A stretch of 64,000 nt of DNA from Prevotella sp. (GTDB lineage Bacteria > Bacteroidota > Bacteroidia > Bacteroidales > Bacteroidaceae): contig JAFPWS010000074.1 of assembly GCA_017412705.1 (NCBI GenBank), positions 47,986 through 111,985 on the forward strand, in the 5' to 3' direction. The first letter of the stretch is position 1, and each line of letters starts with the position of its first letter. Shown here one piece after another: positions 18,516 to 28,150 of the stretch. The notes beneath the pieces are model-generated. The model saw only the letters and a list, made by a program, of their open reading frames with translations. It made no database searches and was not told the origin of the DNA. The translations under genes and the position numbers were made by a program.

Positions 18516-19772
18516 CTATTCCTCCTTCTCAGAAAGGTGGGCCTCGCGGTTGTGCTTCAGGAACTTAAGACGCTCCATGGCATACCGGCGGGCCTGGTGA
18601 ATCTGGAAACGATAGACAATGAGGGTAAGGACGAAATAGCTGAGTGCCTGAACCCAGAGGATGCGGTACTCGGGGAGAATAACGTAGAAGTCGGCTCCCA
18701 TGGAGTTCAGACGGATGTAGGCGCGGGCTCCGAAGGTGGAGGGGAAGAGCCACGACACGCCCTGCCAGTAGCTGGGGATGTTGCTCTGGGGCCAGCTGAC
18801 ACCGGTCAGAAACAGCAGCGGCACGGAGACGAAGACGACGAGCAGCATGACGTTCTCGCGGTACTTGACGGTACAGGACACCATCATGCCGAAGAAGATG
18901 CAGGCCAGGGTGTAGGGCAGCATGAGCTGCAGGAGCGACTGCCACGTTGCCAGCTGCGGGAAGTGGAACAGGCTGGGTACGGCAGCAGTGAGCCAAGCAC
19001 CCATGACCATAAAGATCATGAGATAGCAGAGGGCCTTGCCCAGCACGATGGGGAAGACACGGCTGTAGCGCACGTCGCCGACGGGGATGAGCATGCGGTA
19101 GGGATTCTCGTCGCGGGCGGTACCGGCAGAGAGGCCGATGCCCAGGACGAGGGTCTGCTGCAGGATGAGCATCAGCACGGCGGGGAGGATGCTGGAGCCG
19201 TAGCCTCCGGCAGGACTGAACAGGGGCACGTCGTCGTAGTCGAGAGGACGGGCCGCTATGACCTCCTCGCGCTTGGTGTAATGGCGGCCCAGCTTCTTTG
19301 TCAGGCTGCTGCCCATATCCATAGTCACGGCCTGGGCGGTCTGGAAGACGGCCTTATAGGCGAGCATGAGGCTCATGTCACAATAGACGCTGACGGTGCC
19401 TTGGCGCAGGCCGTAGGTGTCGGCCTCGAAGGTGGCGGGAATGAGGTAGACACCCTTCACTAGCTGGCGGCTGACGAGCGACTTGGCCTCGTCGAGGTCC
19501 TGGGCATAGCACCTGACATGGACATCGGGCGAGGCATCGCACATGCGGATGAACTGGCGCGAAAGCTGCGAGTGCGACTGGTCGACCACGCAGACGGGTA
19601 CCTCGCGCACCTGTTCATTATTATATATCCAGGAATAGAGCAGCGGATAGACCAGCGGCACCACGATGAAGAAGATGATGACTCCCTCGTCCTTGACGAC
19701 CTGCATCATCTCTCTGCGCCAGATAAAGCAGGCGTCTTGAAGTGCGCGGTATAGGTTATGGAATATAGACAT
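18516..19772 (-). CDS. ABC-2 type exporter permease (second)
   Basis: A 418-residue membrane protein of the ABC2_membrane_3 type: one N-terminal helix (VIIFFIVVPLVYPLLYSW), a periplasmic domain of about 130 residues, then five helices including LPAVLMLILQQTLVLGIG and VSVPLLFLTGVSWPQSNIPSY. The last is the family signature. It is the final gene of a TolC-HlyD-permease-permease operon and overlaps the preceding permease by 17 bp. No ATP-binding subunit is encoded in this operon. Confidence 0.85.
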   Translation of the reverse strand: MSIFHNLYRALQDACFIWRREMMQVVKDEGVIIFFIVVPLVYPLLYSWIYNNEQVREVPVCVVDQSHSQLSRQFIRMCDASPDVHVRCYAQDLDEAKSLVSRQLVKGVYLIPATFEADTYGLRQGTVSVYCDMSLMLAYKAVFQTAQAVTMDMGSSLTKKLGRHYTKREEVIAARPLDYDDVPLFSPAGGYGSSILPAVLMLILQQTLVLGIGLSAGTARDENPYRMLIPVGDVRYSRVFPIVLGKALCYLMIFMVMGAWLTAAVPSLFHFPQLATWQSLLQLMLPYTLACIFFGMMVSCTVKYRENVMLLVVFVSVPLLFLTGVSWPQSNIPSYWQGVSWLFPSTFGARAYIRLNSMGADFYVILPEYRILWVQALSYFVLTLIVYRFQIHQARRYAMERLKFLKHNREAHLSEKEE

Positions 19773-20925
19773 AGGTCAGCATTGCATTCTTAATCTTCTT
19801 GACTACCAGCCACGGCAACAGCATGAAGGCTGCCAGGGCTGCAAAGTGGAACCACGACTCGATGAGGGGGAAGCCATTGAACACACAAGTCTGGTACATC
19901 ATCCAATAGTGACGCAGGGGGAACAGCCACGACAGCGACTGCAGGGAACCGTCCATGCCCATGACGGGGAAGGCGGAGCCGGCCATGGAGAAGCTGAGCA
20001 CGGCCCACAGGGACGAGACACTCATCGACATGCGCAACGAGGGCATGAGGCCAAAGGCAAAGATGCCAAAGCCCTGCGACGCCAGCACCGCCATGAGCCC
20101 CAGGAGCACAAGCATCCAGCTGCTGCCCAGATGGGGGAACTGCAGATGGTAGAACACGTAGTACTCATAGCTGAAGAAGATGGCCAGCCAGATGATGGTC
20201 TGTGGCAGGAACTTGCCCAGAATGGCCACCATGATATTGTTGTCGGCTGCCGCCATCCACTGCTTGGCGGTGTTGAACTTTAGCTCGGTGCCTAAGGAAT
20301 AGGCAGAGATGAGGAAGATGAACAGCATGATGGCGCCGGGCACCATGACGGTGCTCAGGTAGACATTATAGCTGGTCCAGGGGTTGGCTATCTGGTGCAG
20401 GTCGACCTTGATGGGTTGCAGGACAGCCTGTATCTGGCGGTCCGTCATGCCACGGGCCCGCATGGTGGCCTGTCCTACGGCAGCGGAACCGAGGGTAGAG
20501 ATGGTCTTCATGTCCTTCATGAGCATGGAGCCCGCCGCCAAGGTGGTATAGGAATAATAATAGGATATCTTCGGCTGACGGGCTGCCAGCAGCTTCGCCG
20601 TAGTTCCCTTGGGGATGTAAAGGAAGCCGTATATCTCGTTGCGCTGGATGGCGCGACGGGCCTCGGTGACGCTGGGATAGCGGGCTACGACCTTCGACAT
20701 CTGGAAACCGTCCAGACGGCGTGTCAGCGAGCGCGTCGTGGAGGTGTTGTCGAGGTCGACCACACCGACGGGCAGGTCTGTAGGCTGGCCGTCGTCCAAG
20801 ATAGAGGTGAAGAAGAAGATGACGAGGATGGGGAACAGCACCATGCAGAAACGGTAGATGTGATTCTGGCGCAGAATCCGCAGCTCCCGCATCATGATAT
20901 GATATATATTGGAAAGTGCTTTCAA
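19756..20925 (-). CDS. ABC-2 type exporter permease (first)
   Basis: A 389-residue paralogue of the next gene with the same topology: N-terminal helix FCMVLFPILVIFFFTSIL, large periplasmic domain (DLPVGVVDLDNTSTTR), then a multi-helix half with GSAFPVMGMDGSLQSLSWLFPLRHYW. The two permeases probably form the heterodimeric channel of a YhiI/YbhFSR-like exporter with the HlyD-like adaptor and TolC. Confidence 0.85.
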   Translation of the reverse strand: MKALSNIYHIMMRELRILRQNHIYRFCMVLFPILVIFFFTSILDDGQPTDLPVGVVDLDNTSTTRSLTRRLDGFQMSKVVARYPSVTEARRAIQRNEIYGFLYIPKGTTAKLLAARQPKISYYYSYTTLAAGSMLMKDMKTISTLGSAAVGQATMRARGMTDRQIQAVLQPIKVDLHQIANPWTSYNVYLSTVMVPGAIMLFIFLISAYSLGTELKFNTAKQWMAAADNNIMVAILGKFLPQTIIWLAIFFSYEYYVFYHLQFPHLGSSWMLVLLGLMAVLASQGFGIFAFGLMPSLRMSMSVSSLWAVLSFSMAGSAFPVMGMDGSLQSLSWLFPLRHYWMMYQTCVFNGFPLIESWFHFAALAAFMLLPWLVVKKIKNAMLTYVYIP

Positions 20926-20928
20926 TTC

Positions 20929-21915
20929 TTAATCCTTAATGATAAGAGACATGCCCGGACGCAGGCCCTCGAACTTCCCTACAGGACGGGCCTTTACCTC
21001 GAAAGTCTTCAGGTCGTACTGGCCATTAGCCTTAGTGGCCTTCCACACGGCATACGAACCCATGTCCTTCATATAGTAGACCTTCATCTCGACATCTTTG
21101 TTGAAGGCAGGAACGAAAGCCTTGAAGGTCTTACCGACCTCCATGCCGTTGAGCTGGTCCTCGCGAACATTGAAGGTTCCCCAAAGGTCGCTCATGACGG
21201 CCACGCTCATGATAGGCGAGCCAGTGCCTACTAACTCGCCCACCTTGGGGAAGACATCGGTGACCTCGCCTTCCATCTGGGCTACCTGTACCGTCTCGTG
21301 GATATAGCTGTTGACCTCCTGGACGGCACCCTTGGCACGGCCTACCTGTGCCGCAGCAGCGAGCTTGTCCTCACGGCGGGCACCGTTACGGGCCATGTCG
21401 TACTGGCTCTCGGCAGCCTTGCACTGGGCCTCCATGGCCTTGTAGTTGGCATAGACCTCGTCGCGCTTCTGGGCACTGATGACTCCCTCGTCATACAGAC
21501 GCTGGATGCGCTGATACGACTTCTCGGCAATCTCCAGACCGGCCTTGGCCTGCTGAAGGATGTTGTAGGCACCGCGAATCTGCTCCTCACGGGCACCGTT
21601 CTGAGCCTTCAGCTCTAAGGCGGCGGCGGCGTTCTGCGCACTCTGGGCCTGCTCCATCTTGGCACGCACCTCCGGGGCATCGAGGATGGCCAGCGTGTCG
21701 CCGACCTTCACGTAGTCGCCCTCCTTGACACGTATCTCAAGAATACGGCCCGGCACCTTGCTCGATACACGATACTCACTGACTTCGACCTGGCCCTGGA
21801 TCAACTCGGGGTCACGTCCCAGGGCAAAGAAACCTATCAAGGCCACAATGGCCACGGCTGCAGCAAATCCGAGGATTGCATACAGAATGTTGTTATGTTG
21901 TGTTTTTGCTGACAT
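20929..21915 (-). CDS. HlyD/EmrA-type periplasmic adaptor
   Basis: A 328-residue protein with an N-terminal anchor helix (ILGFAAAVAIVALIGFFALG), a biotinyl-lipoyl half (VSSKVPGRILEIRVKEGDYVKVGDTL), a long coiled hairpin rich in Ala, Gln and Glu (about 80-190), and the returning lipoyl half plus beta-barrel (VREDQLNGMEVGKTFKAF). It bridges the inner-membrane permeases to TolC. Confidence 0.9.
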   Translation of the reverse strand: MSAKTQHNNILYAILGFAAAVAIVALIGFFALGRDPELIQGQVEVSEYRVSSKVPGRILEIRVKEGDYVKVGDTLAILDAPEVRAKMEQAQSAQNAAAALELKAQNGAREEQIRGAYNILQQAKAGLEIAEKSYQRIQRLYDEGVISAQKRDEVYANYKAMEAQCKAAESQYDMARNGARREDKLAAAAQVGRAKGAVQEVNSYIHETVQVAQMEGEVTDVFPKVGELVGTGSPIMSVAVMSDLWGTFNVREDQLNGMEVGKTFKAFVPAFNKDVEMKVYYMKDMGSYAVWKATKANGQYDLKTFEVKARPVGKFEGLRPGMSLIIKD

Positions 21916-21969
21916 ATTCTCTTTTTTTTCGTTATTACGTTATTCAAGTTTCGTTATTGCGGCCAATGA

Positions 21970-23475
21970 TTACTGCAAGGTTCCCAAAGCCTTCTGCAGG
22001 CTTACCTGGCTGAGCTTGACATCAATCTCAGCGTCTATCTTCTGCGACTGGGCCTGCAGCCAGGCAGTCTGCGCCTCCATGACGGTGGTAGACGAGATGA
22101 CACCCTCGCGGAATCCGAGGTTGGCCGTGCGCAGGTTCTCGTCGGCTTTGGCGGTACTGGCCTTTGCCATGGCCAGCTTCTTGTTGGCCTCGTCAACGCG
22201 GAAGGCACTCTGGCTGACCTGCAACTCTATCTTCTCGCGAATCTCCTCCATCTCGAGGTTGGCAATGGTAGTGGCACCCTTTGAAGCGCGTACCTTATAT
22301 GCTACGTCACCCCAGTTCCAGATGGGGATGCGCACCAAGACACCGATGTTCCACATGCCGCCGAACTTGCGCTGGAAGCTGTTGAACAGGTTGGGATTGG
22401 TCACCACATAGCCTCCCGTCAGCAGTACTTGCGGCAGATTGCCAGCCTTCAGGATATTAGTGAGCTGACGGCTCATGTCGACCATGTTCTGCAACTGCTT
22501 CAGCTCAGGGCGCTGGGCCATGACGGCCTCCATGTCCACCAGAGCCTTCTGCTCGACGGTGGCAAGCTCGTCAGCCTCCTCGTCGGCCAGTGTCACCTGC
22601 TCGTTCATGGGAAGGCCGCAGAGCTGGCACAGTAGCATCTTCGACAGCACCAGACCGTCGTTGACCTTGGTCAGCGCCATCTCGGCCTCATTGACCTTCA
22701 CGCTGACGCTCAGCCCCTCGCTGCGGGTGGCGACACCCTCGCGAATCATCTTCTGCACGTCGCCGTCGAGCTTCTGCACCAAGTCGTAGAAGGCCTGCGC
22801 CAGCTTCTGCTTATGGCGCAGCGACACCACCTGCCAGTAGGCCTGGTCTATATTATATAAGGTATGCTGGCGCTTGGTCTCGGCTGAGTTGGCCATCATC
22901 TGCTCATTGATATCGGCCAACTTATTCATGGCAATAATGGCACCGCCCATGAAGACAGGCTGTGTCACCATGATAGAACCAGCGAACATGTTACGGGTGT
23001 CGGTATGGAAGGCATCGACAACTTTCTGGCCGATGCCGTTACCCAGTCCGGCCAGATTATTCAGCGCCGGGGTGAACTGCTGCTGCAAGCTTTCGGGCGT
23101 GATGCCCAAGGCTCCCAACACTGACCACACACCCTGAGGCATCTGTGCCATGGTCTGGTTTAACTGGTTGCCAATGTTGGTCGACACCCCTGTTCCCAGA
23201 TGAGAGAGCGTTTCCTTCTGCTCGTCACTCAGCAGCGATATTTCCCTGCTGGTCCATTCATAGCCACCCAAGGCGCTGACGTGCGGCAGGTACTTGGTAC
23301 GTGCCGACTTGCGCAGGTTGACGGCTATCTCCTGCTTGACCTTAGAGACGCTCATTTGCTTGTTGTTGCGGAGCGCCATGGCTCGGCAGCTGTCAAGCGA
23401 CAGGAGCCGCTGGGCAACCGCTGTCTGTGCCATCCCTGCTGTCAGCAGGACCATTCCTATGATTTTGTATCTCAT
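21970..23475 (-). CDS. TolC-family outer-membrane channel
   Basis: A 501-residue protein with a signal peptide (IIGMVLLTAGMAQTAVAQ) and the two-fold TolC pattern: LSLDSCRAMALRNNKQM near the start and long coiled-coil regions, with RTANLGFREGVISSTTVMEAQ near residue 440. It forms the outer-membrane exit duct for the adaptor/permease genes immediately downstream. Confidence 0.9.
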   Translation of the reverse strand: MRYKIIGMVLLTAGMAQTAVAQRLLSLDSCRAMALRNNKQMSVSKVKQEIAVNLRKSARTKYLPHVSALGGYEWTSREISLLSDEQKETLSHLGTGVSTNIGNQLNQTMAQMPQGVWSVLGALGITPESLQQQFTPALNNLAGLGNGIGQKVVDAFHTDTRNMFAGSIMVTQPVFMGGAIIAMNKLADINEQMMANSAETKRQHTLYNIDQAYWQVVSLRHKQKLAQAFYDLVQKLDGDVQKMIREGVATRSEGLSVSVKVNEAEMALTKVNDGLVLSKMLLCQLCGLPMNEQVTLADEEADELATVEQKALVDMEAVMAQRPELKQLQNMVDMSRQLTNILKAGNLPQVLLTGGYVVTNPNLFNSFQRKFGGMWNIGVLVRIPIWNWGDVAYKVRASKGATTIANLEMEEIREKIELQVSQSAFRVDEANKKLAMAKASTAKADENLRTANLGFREGVISSTTVMEAQTAWLQAQSQKIDAEIDVKLSQVSLQKALGTLQ

Positions 23476-24342
23476 TTATTTATTAAATGTATAGTTACGT
23501 GATCCTATAGCCTGACCATCGCAGAAGATGCTGACGTTGTATTGTCCGCTGCCAAGATACTCGCCGACAGTCCAGTAAAGTATCTGGGTGGTCTCCTCGC
23601 CGGTGTACTCGATGTCTTTCTTCATGGACCATGCCAGCTGCTTGCCGGCATAGGTGAAGGTACCGCCACCGTCGAGCACCTCCCCCTCAGGGGTCATAAT
23701 GCGGACATAGACAGTACGCACACCATTGGTAGCCGTCACATTCTTGGTGATGGTAAACGACACTGCCAGCGTCTTGCCGTTCTTCATATACTTCTCGGGC
23801 TTGCCCTTCTTACTCAGCGGGGTCAGCGCGATATTGGTAGCATCAAGCTGGGCAGCAATGGCCACCTTCTCTGACAGCGAGGCTTTCTCGGTAGCCAGCG
23901 TCTGGTTCTGCAGGTTGCTCTGCTCCAGCTCAGTGCGTACACGGTCGTTCTCGTCCATCAGATTCTGGTTCAGACGGTTCAGCGAGTCTATCTGAATGAC
24001 ATAGGAGCGCAGCACGGCACGCACCGTGGCCAGTTCTTTCTTCAGACGGGTAATCTCCGCCACATCGCTGGCATGGGTACGCTTCAGGTCTTCCAGCAGC
24101 TTCTGGGTACGCTCCTGCTCGGCCGTCAACTGCTCCACCAACGAGTCGTTCTGGATGTAGGTCTTCATCTCACTGTACTGGGCTGCGAAGTTCTGGTACT
24201 CTTTCTCCATCTCCTGTTTGTCCAGCGCTGCCAGCTCCTGCATGTCCTTGTTGGCCTGCTTCTCCTTCATGAGACTGTAGCCCAGCCAGCCCATAACAGC
24301 AAGCAGCGCTACAATGACAATCGCTACAATATATTTGTTCAT
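23476..24342 (-). CDS. membrane-anchored coiled-coil protein, 288 aa
   Basis: One N-terminal helix (IVAIVIVALLAVMGWLGYSL), a coiled coil of about 120 residues (35-150), and a beta-rich C-terminal domain of about 120 residues (GKTLAVSFTITKNVTATNG ... GSGQYNVSIFCDGQAIGSR). It is the first gene of the exporter operon, one base before the TolC gene. The family occurs in Bacteroidota, but its function is unknown; an accessory role in the envelope is inferred. Confidence 0.75.
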   Translation of the reverse strand: MNKYIVAIVIVALLAVMGWLGYSLMKEKQANKDMQELAALDKQEMEKEYQNFAAQYSEMKTYIQNDSLVEQLTAEQERTQKLLEDLKRTHASDVAEITRLKKELATVRAVLRSYVIQIDSLNRLNQNLMDENDRVRTELEQSNLQNQTLATEKASLSEKVAIAAQLDATNIALTPLSKKGKPEKYMKNGKTLAVSFTITKNVTATNGVRTVYVRIMTPEGEVLDGGGTFTYAGKQLAWSMKKDIEYTGEETTQILYWTVGEYLGSGQYNVSIFCDGQAIGSRNYTFNK

Positions 24343-24370
24343 CTTAACAGTTTTTCCGTTAAATCAGGTG

Positions 24371-24400
24371 CAAAGTTAACTTTTTTCTGCGAAAAGGCAA
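24371..24400 (-). promoter_or_regulatory. promoter of the TolC-HlyD-permease operon
   Basis: Reverse strand TAACTTTG (24378-24371) and TTG (24400-24398) with 19 bp between, 29 bp upstream of the start at 24342. Confidence 0.75.
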
Positions 24401-24407
24401 AGAAAAG

Positions 24408-24438
24408 TTGGAAGTTTAGCAATTATTTATTATATTTG
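24408..24438 (+). promoter_or_regulatory. promoter of the cyd operon
   Basis: TTG 24408-24410, 20-bp spacer, TATATTTG 24431-24438, 30 bp before ATG 24469. It is back-to-back with the exporter promoter, only 7 bp between the two -33 boxes. Confidence 0.78.
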
Positions 24439-24468
24439 CAGCATAATTAACGCTCAAAAAGCCTGAAA

Positions 24469-24684
24469 ATGAACAAAAAGAGCTTCTTATACCGTGTGTT
24501 TGACCTCTACTACGACGGTTTCCGGCACATGACACTGGGCAAGACACTGTGGGCCATCATCATCGTCAAGCTGGTGGTCATCTTCCTGGTGCTGAAACTC
24601 TTCTTCTTTCCCGACTTCATCAAGCAGCACGCCGAAGAGGGCAAGGAGTCTGACTTTGTCGCAACTCAAATCCTAAAACAATAA
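24469..24684 (+). CDS. DUF4492 small membrane protein
   Basis: A 71-residue protein with one helix (LWAIIIVKLVVIFLVLKLFFF) after a basic-aromatic N-terminus (LYRVFDLYYDGFRHMTLG), matching DUF4492, which regularly precedes cydAB in Bacteroidota and Campylobacterota. It is probably a small subunit or assembly factor of the bd oxidase. cydA starts 4 bp downstream. Confidence 0.85.
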   Translation: MNKKSFLYRVFDLYYDGFRHMTLGKTLWAIIIVKLVVIFLVLKLFFFPDFIKQHAEEGKESDFVATQILKQ

Positions 24685-24688
24685 CGTT

Positions 24689-26263
24689 ATGACAACTGAC
24701 TTTCTTCTTAACATTGACGCCAACTCCATCAATTGGGCAAGAGCACAGTTTGCACTGACGGCCATCTACCACTGGCTCTTCGTGCCGCTTACCCTCGGGC
24801 TGGCAGTCATCATGGGTATCTGCGAGACCCTTTGGTATCGCAAGCGTGACACCTTCTGGCGCGAGACGGCCCAGTTCTGGCAACGCCTCTTCGGCATCAA
24901 CTTCGCCATGGGTGTGGCAACGGGTATCATCCTCGAATTCGAGTTTGGCACCAACTGGTCTAACTATTCCTGGTTCGTAGGCGACATCTTTGGAGCGCCT
25001 CTGGCTATAGAGGGCATCGTGGCTTTCTTCATGGAGTCGACATTCGTGGCGGTGATGTTCTTCGGATGGAAAAAGGTTTCGCCTGGCTTCCATCTGGCAT
25101 CGACATGGCTGACAGGACTGGGAGCCACCATCTCCGCATGGTGGATACTGGTGGCCAACGCATGGATGCAGTATCCGGTAGGCTGTGAGTTCAACCCTGA
25201 CACGATGCGCAACGAGATGGTGTCGTTCCTCGACGTGGCCCTCTCCCCCTTTGCCGTGGGCAAGTTCTGCCATACGGTCATCTCGGCATGGATTATCGGT
25301 GCCGTCTTCGTGGTAGCCGTCTCATGCTGGTACCTGATGAAGCGCCGCGAGATACGCCTGGCCAAAGAGAGCATCCGCATTGCCTCTGTCGTAGGACTTG
25401 TCGCTGCCTTAGGAGCAGCCTTCACCGGTCATATCAGCGGCCAACAGGTAGCCAAGGTGCAGCCTATGAAGATGGCAGCCATGGAGGCACTATACGATGG
25501 TGGTACGGAGCAAGGGCTGGCCCTTGTGCCCGGCATTGAGATGCCTTACTTCCTATCCATCATGGCCACCAACGACCCGCAGGGCTATGTGCCCGGCATC
25601 AACGACATCCTGAACGGCTACACAACTCCAGACGGCAAGACTGAACCCTCAGTAGACGAGAAGATAGCCCGTGGCAAGAAAGCCATCAGTGCCCTGGCAA
25701 GCTATCGTGAGGCCAAAGCCAACGGTGCCGCCGCCGACAGCCATCTGCAGGAGCTGAAGGAGAATATGCAATACTTCGGCTACGGCTACGTCAAGGACAA
25801 GAAAGACGTAGTCCCCCCGATATGGGTGAACTTCTGGGCCTTCCGCATTATGGTGGGCTTGGGCACCCTCTTCGTCCTGTTCTTTGCCGTACTGGCCATC
25901 ATGTCATTCGAGATTCCCGTCCTCTCCGTCATCACGCGCCGTTTGCTGGCAGCCATCGGAATACTGCCTGAGACAAAGGCCGACGTACACGACATCGAGG
26001 GACTGCCCGACTGGCACTATTGGGCCGCCATTGCCCTGCTGCCACTGGCCTACATCGCCTCGGAGAGCGGATGGCTCGTAGCCGAGTTCGGACGTCAGCC
26101 CTGGACCATTCAAGACATGCTGCCGACATGGGTCAGCGTCAGTGACATCGGCAGTTCGGCTGTCGCCCTGACATTCATTCTCTTCCTGGTACTCTTCACA
26201 CTCATGCTGGCTGTCGAAATCAACATCATGCTTAAACAAATCAAGAAAGGAACCTCATTATGA
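24689..26263 (+). CDS. cydA: cytochrome bd ubiquinol oxidase subunit I (CydA)
   Basis: A 524-residue polytopic protein with the N-terminal quinol-oxidase signature around WARAQFALTAIYHWLFVPLT, which includes a heme-ligand His, and GRQPWTIQDMLPTWVSVSD near the C-terminus, as in CydA. The periplasmic Q-loop (about 255-365) is present. It reduces O2 to water using quinol at the inner membrane under low oxygen. It overlaps cydB by 4 bp. Confidence 0.95.
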   Translation: MTTDFLLNIDANSINWARAQFALTAIYHWLFVPLTLGLAVIMGICETLWYRKRDTFWRETAQFWQRLFGINFAMGVATGIILEFEFGTNWSNYSWFVGDIFGAPLAIEGIVAFFMESTFVAVMFFGWKKVSPGFHLASTWLTGLGATISAWWILVANAWMQYPVGCEFNPDTMRNEMVSFLDVALSPFAVGKFCHTVISAWIIGAVFVVAVSCWYLMKRREIRLAKESIRIASVVGLVAALGAAFTGHISGQQVAKVQPMKMAAMEALYDGGTEQGLALVPGIEMPYFLSIMATNDPQGYVPGINDILNGYTTPDGKTEPSVDEKIARGKKAISALASYREAKANGAAADSHLQELKENMQYFGYGYVKDKKDVVPPIWVNFWAFRIMVGLGTLFVLFFAVLAIMSFEIPVLSVITRRLLAAIGILPETKADVHDIEGLPDWHYWAAIALLPLAYIASESGWLVAEFGRQPWTIQDMLPTWVSVSDIGSSAVALTFILFLVLFTLMLAVEINIMLKQIKKGTSL

Positions 26264-27405
26264 CATACGAAATTCTGCAACAATACTGGTGGTTCATCGT
26301 CTCGCTCTTAGGGGCGCTGTTAGTATTCCTGATGTTTGTACAGGGTGCCAACTCATGCATCCGTTCCCTTGGATGGACAGAAGAAGGCAAGCGTCTGGTG
26401 CTGAACTCTACAGGCAGGAAGTGGGAGTTTACCTTTACCACCTTGGTGACCTTCGGCGGCGCATTCTTCGCCTCTTTCCCCCTCTTCTACTCCACCTCAT
26501 TTGGCGGTGCCTACTGGCTGTGGATGATAATTCTCTTTACCTTCGTGCTCCAGGCTGTGAGCTATGAGTTCCAGAACAAGATAGGCAACTTCCTGGGACC
26601 GAAGACCTTCCAGTGGTTCCTCGTGCTGAACGGACTGGCAGGCCCATTGCTGCTGGGTGGTGCCGTGGCAACCTTCTTTGAGGGGTCTAACTTTATCATT
26701 GTCAAGGAGAATCTAGTTGACGCCGGTGCCTTTACGCCCATCATCAGCCGCTGGGCCAATGCCTCACACGGCCTTGACGCCCTGCTCAATCCATGGGTGC
26801 TGGTATTCGGACTGGCTGTCATGTTCCTGGCCCGTGTCCTGGGCATCCTCTACGTAATGAACAATGTGGAGGACGAAGACATCCGCTCCCGAGGCTCCGT
26901 ACGTCTGATAGGTGCAGCCATCCCCTTCCTGATTCTCTTCGTGGCCTACCTGGCACACCTGCTGCTGAAAGACGGCTATGCCTACGACGAGGCGGGAGTC
27001 ATCGTGATGGAACCCATGAAATACCTTAACAACTTCATCGACATGTGGTACCTGCTTGTCATCTTGCTCATTGGCGTAGTCATGGTGCTCTTGGGCATTG
27101 GCAAGACCGTGATGTCGAAAGACTACAACTGCGGCGTCTGGCCTACAGGCATCGGTGTGGTGCTGGTAGTACTAACCCTGCTGCTCTGCGCAGGATGGAA
27201 CCATACCGCCTACTACCCCTCCACTGCCGATCTGCAGTCGTCACTGACCATCGTCAACTCCTGCAGCAGTGAGTTCACACTGACCACTATGTTCTACGTC
27301 TCACTGCTTGTACCCTTCGTACTGGCTTATATCGTGTATGCCTGGTGGTCTATCGACAAGAAGAAGCTGACAAAGGAGGATATTCACGACGACCATTCCT
27401 ATTAA
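26260..27405 (+). CDS. cydB: cytochrome bd ubiquinol oxidase subunit II (CydB)
   Basis: A 381-residue membrane protein with about eight to nine helices and the CydB landmarks: an early Trp-rich helix (YWWFIVSLLGALLVFLMFVQG), FQNKIGNFLGPKTFQWFLV, and the C-terminal FVLAYIVYAWWSIDKKKLT. It pairs with CydA and lacks hemes. Confidence 0.94.
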   Translation: MTYEILQQYWWFIVSLLGALLVFLMFVQGANSCIRSLGWTEEGKRLVLNSTGRKWEFTFTTLVTFGGAFFASFPLFYSTSFGGAYWLWMIILFTFVLQAVSYEFQNKIGNFLGPKTFQWFLVLNGLAGPLLLGGAVATFFEGSNFIIVKENLVDAGAFTPIISRWANASHGLDALLNPWVLVFGLAVMFLARVLGILYVMNNVEDEDIRSRGSVRLIGAAIPFLILFVAYLAHLLLKDGYAYDEAGVIVMEPMKYLNNFIDMWYLLVILLIGVVMVLLGIGKTVMSKDYNCGVWPTGIGVVLVVLTLLLCAGWNHTAYYPSTADLQSSLTIVNSCSSEFTLTTMFYVSLLVPFVLAYIVYAWWSIDKKKLTKEDIHDDHSY

Positions 27406-27420
27406 TCAAGACAAGAAAAG

Positions 27421-28059
27421 ATGACTCCTACAGAACAACGTAATGAACGCTTAGGTGCCAAGATGGTGAAAGCCATGCAGCGCCGCCACTTTGATGCCTT
27501 CTATTGTGCCACGGCAGAAGAGGCCAAAGCCAAGGTCAACGAGCTGATACCTGACGGAAGCAGTGTCACCTGGGGCGGCACGATGACCGTCCGCGACATG
27601 GGCATTCCACAGATGCTCAAGCAACGCGACACGCTGAATGTCTGGGACCGCGATACCGTTGAGACGGCAGAAGAGAAGCAAGAGATGTATATGCGCGCTT
27701 TCCGTGCCGACTATTACCTCTCGTCAGCCAACGCCATCTCGGAAGACGGCGTCATCGTCAACATCGACGGCAACGGCAACCGTGTGGCAGCCATCACCTG
27801 GGGGCCTCAGCACGTTATCTTCATCGTAGGCATGAACAAGGTGGCGCAAGATGTAGAGGCCGCATTGAAAAGGGCCCGTTCCACGGCATCGCCCATCAAT
27901 GCGGCACGCTTCGACATCCAGACACCCTGTCAGGTGGATGGGCAATGTCACAACTGCAACTCCCCGCAAAGCATCTGCAACTACGTTCATTTCCTACGCA
28001 ACAGCAGTAAGCCAGGACGCATCACCGTCATCCTCGTTGGTGAGACCTTAGGCTACTGA
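27421..28059 (+). CDS. LUD-domain (LutC/YkgG-like) protein
   Basis: A 212-residue LUD (DUF162) protein. Diagnostic features are the GSSVTWGGTMTVRDMGI segment, YLSSANAISEDGVIVNIDGNGNR, and GPQHVIFIVGMNKV. The related LutC subunit belongs to lactate-utilisation complexes, but single LUD proteins occur widely. It carries a Cys-rich CQVDGQCHNCNSPQSICN tail portion (about 177-194), which could bind metal. It is 15 bp after cydB and probably cotranscribed. Confidence 0.85.
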   Translation: MTPTEQRNERLGAKMVKAMQRRHFDAFYCATAEEAKAKVNELIPDGSSVTWGGTMTVRDMGIPQMLKQRDTLNVWDRDTVETAEEKQEMYMRAFRADYYLSSANAISEDGVIVNIDGNGNRVAAITWGPQHVIFIVGMNKVAQDVEAALKRARSTASPINAARFDIQTPCQVDGQCHNCNSPQSICNYVHFLRNSSKPGRITVILVGETLGY

Positions 28060-28117
28060 AGCCCAAGCGCCACCACCTGTACCGCCAGTGCATGAAGTTC
28101 CTCGAGCATGAGCTGAG

Positions 28118-28125
28118 TATCTTTG
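28118..28125 (+). promoter_or_regulatory. -7 box upstream of the GH3 gene
   Basis: TATCTTTG, 26 bp before the start at 28151. No exact TTG lies at the expected distance. Confidence 0.5.
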
Positions 28126-28150
28126 CACAAAAAAATAACTATAAATAAAA

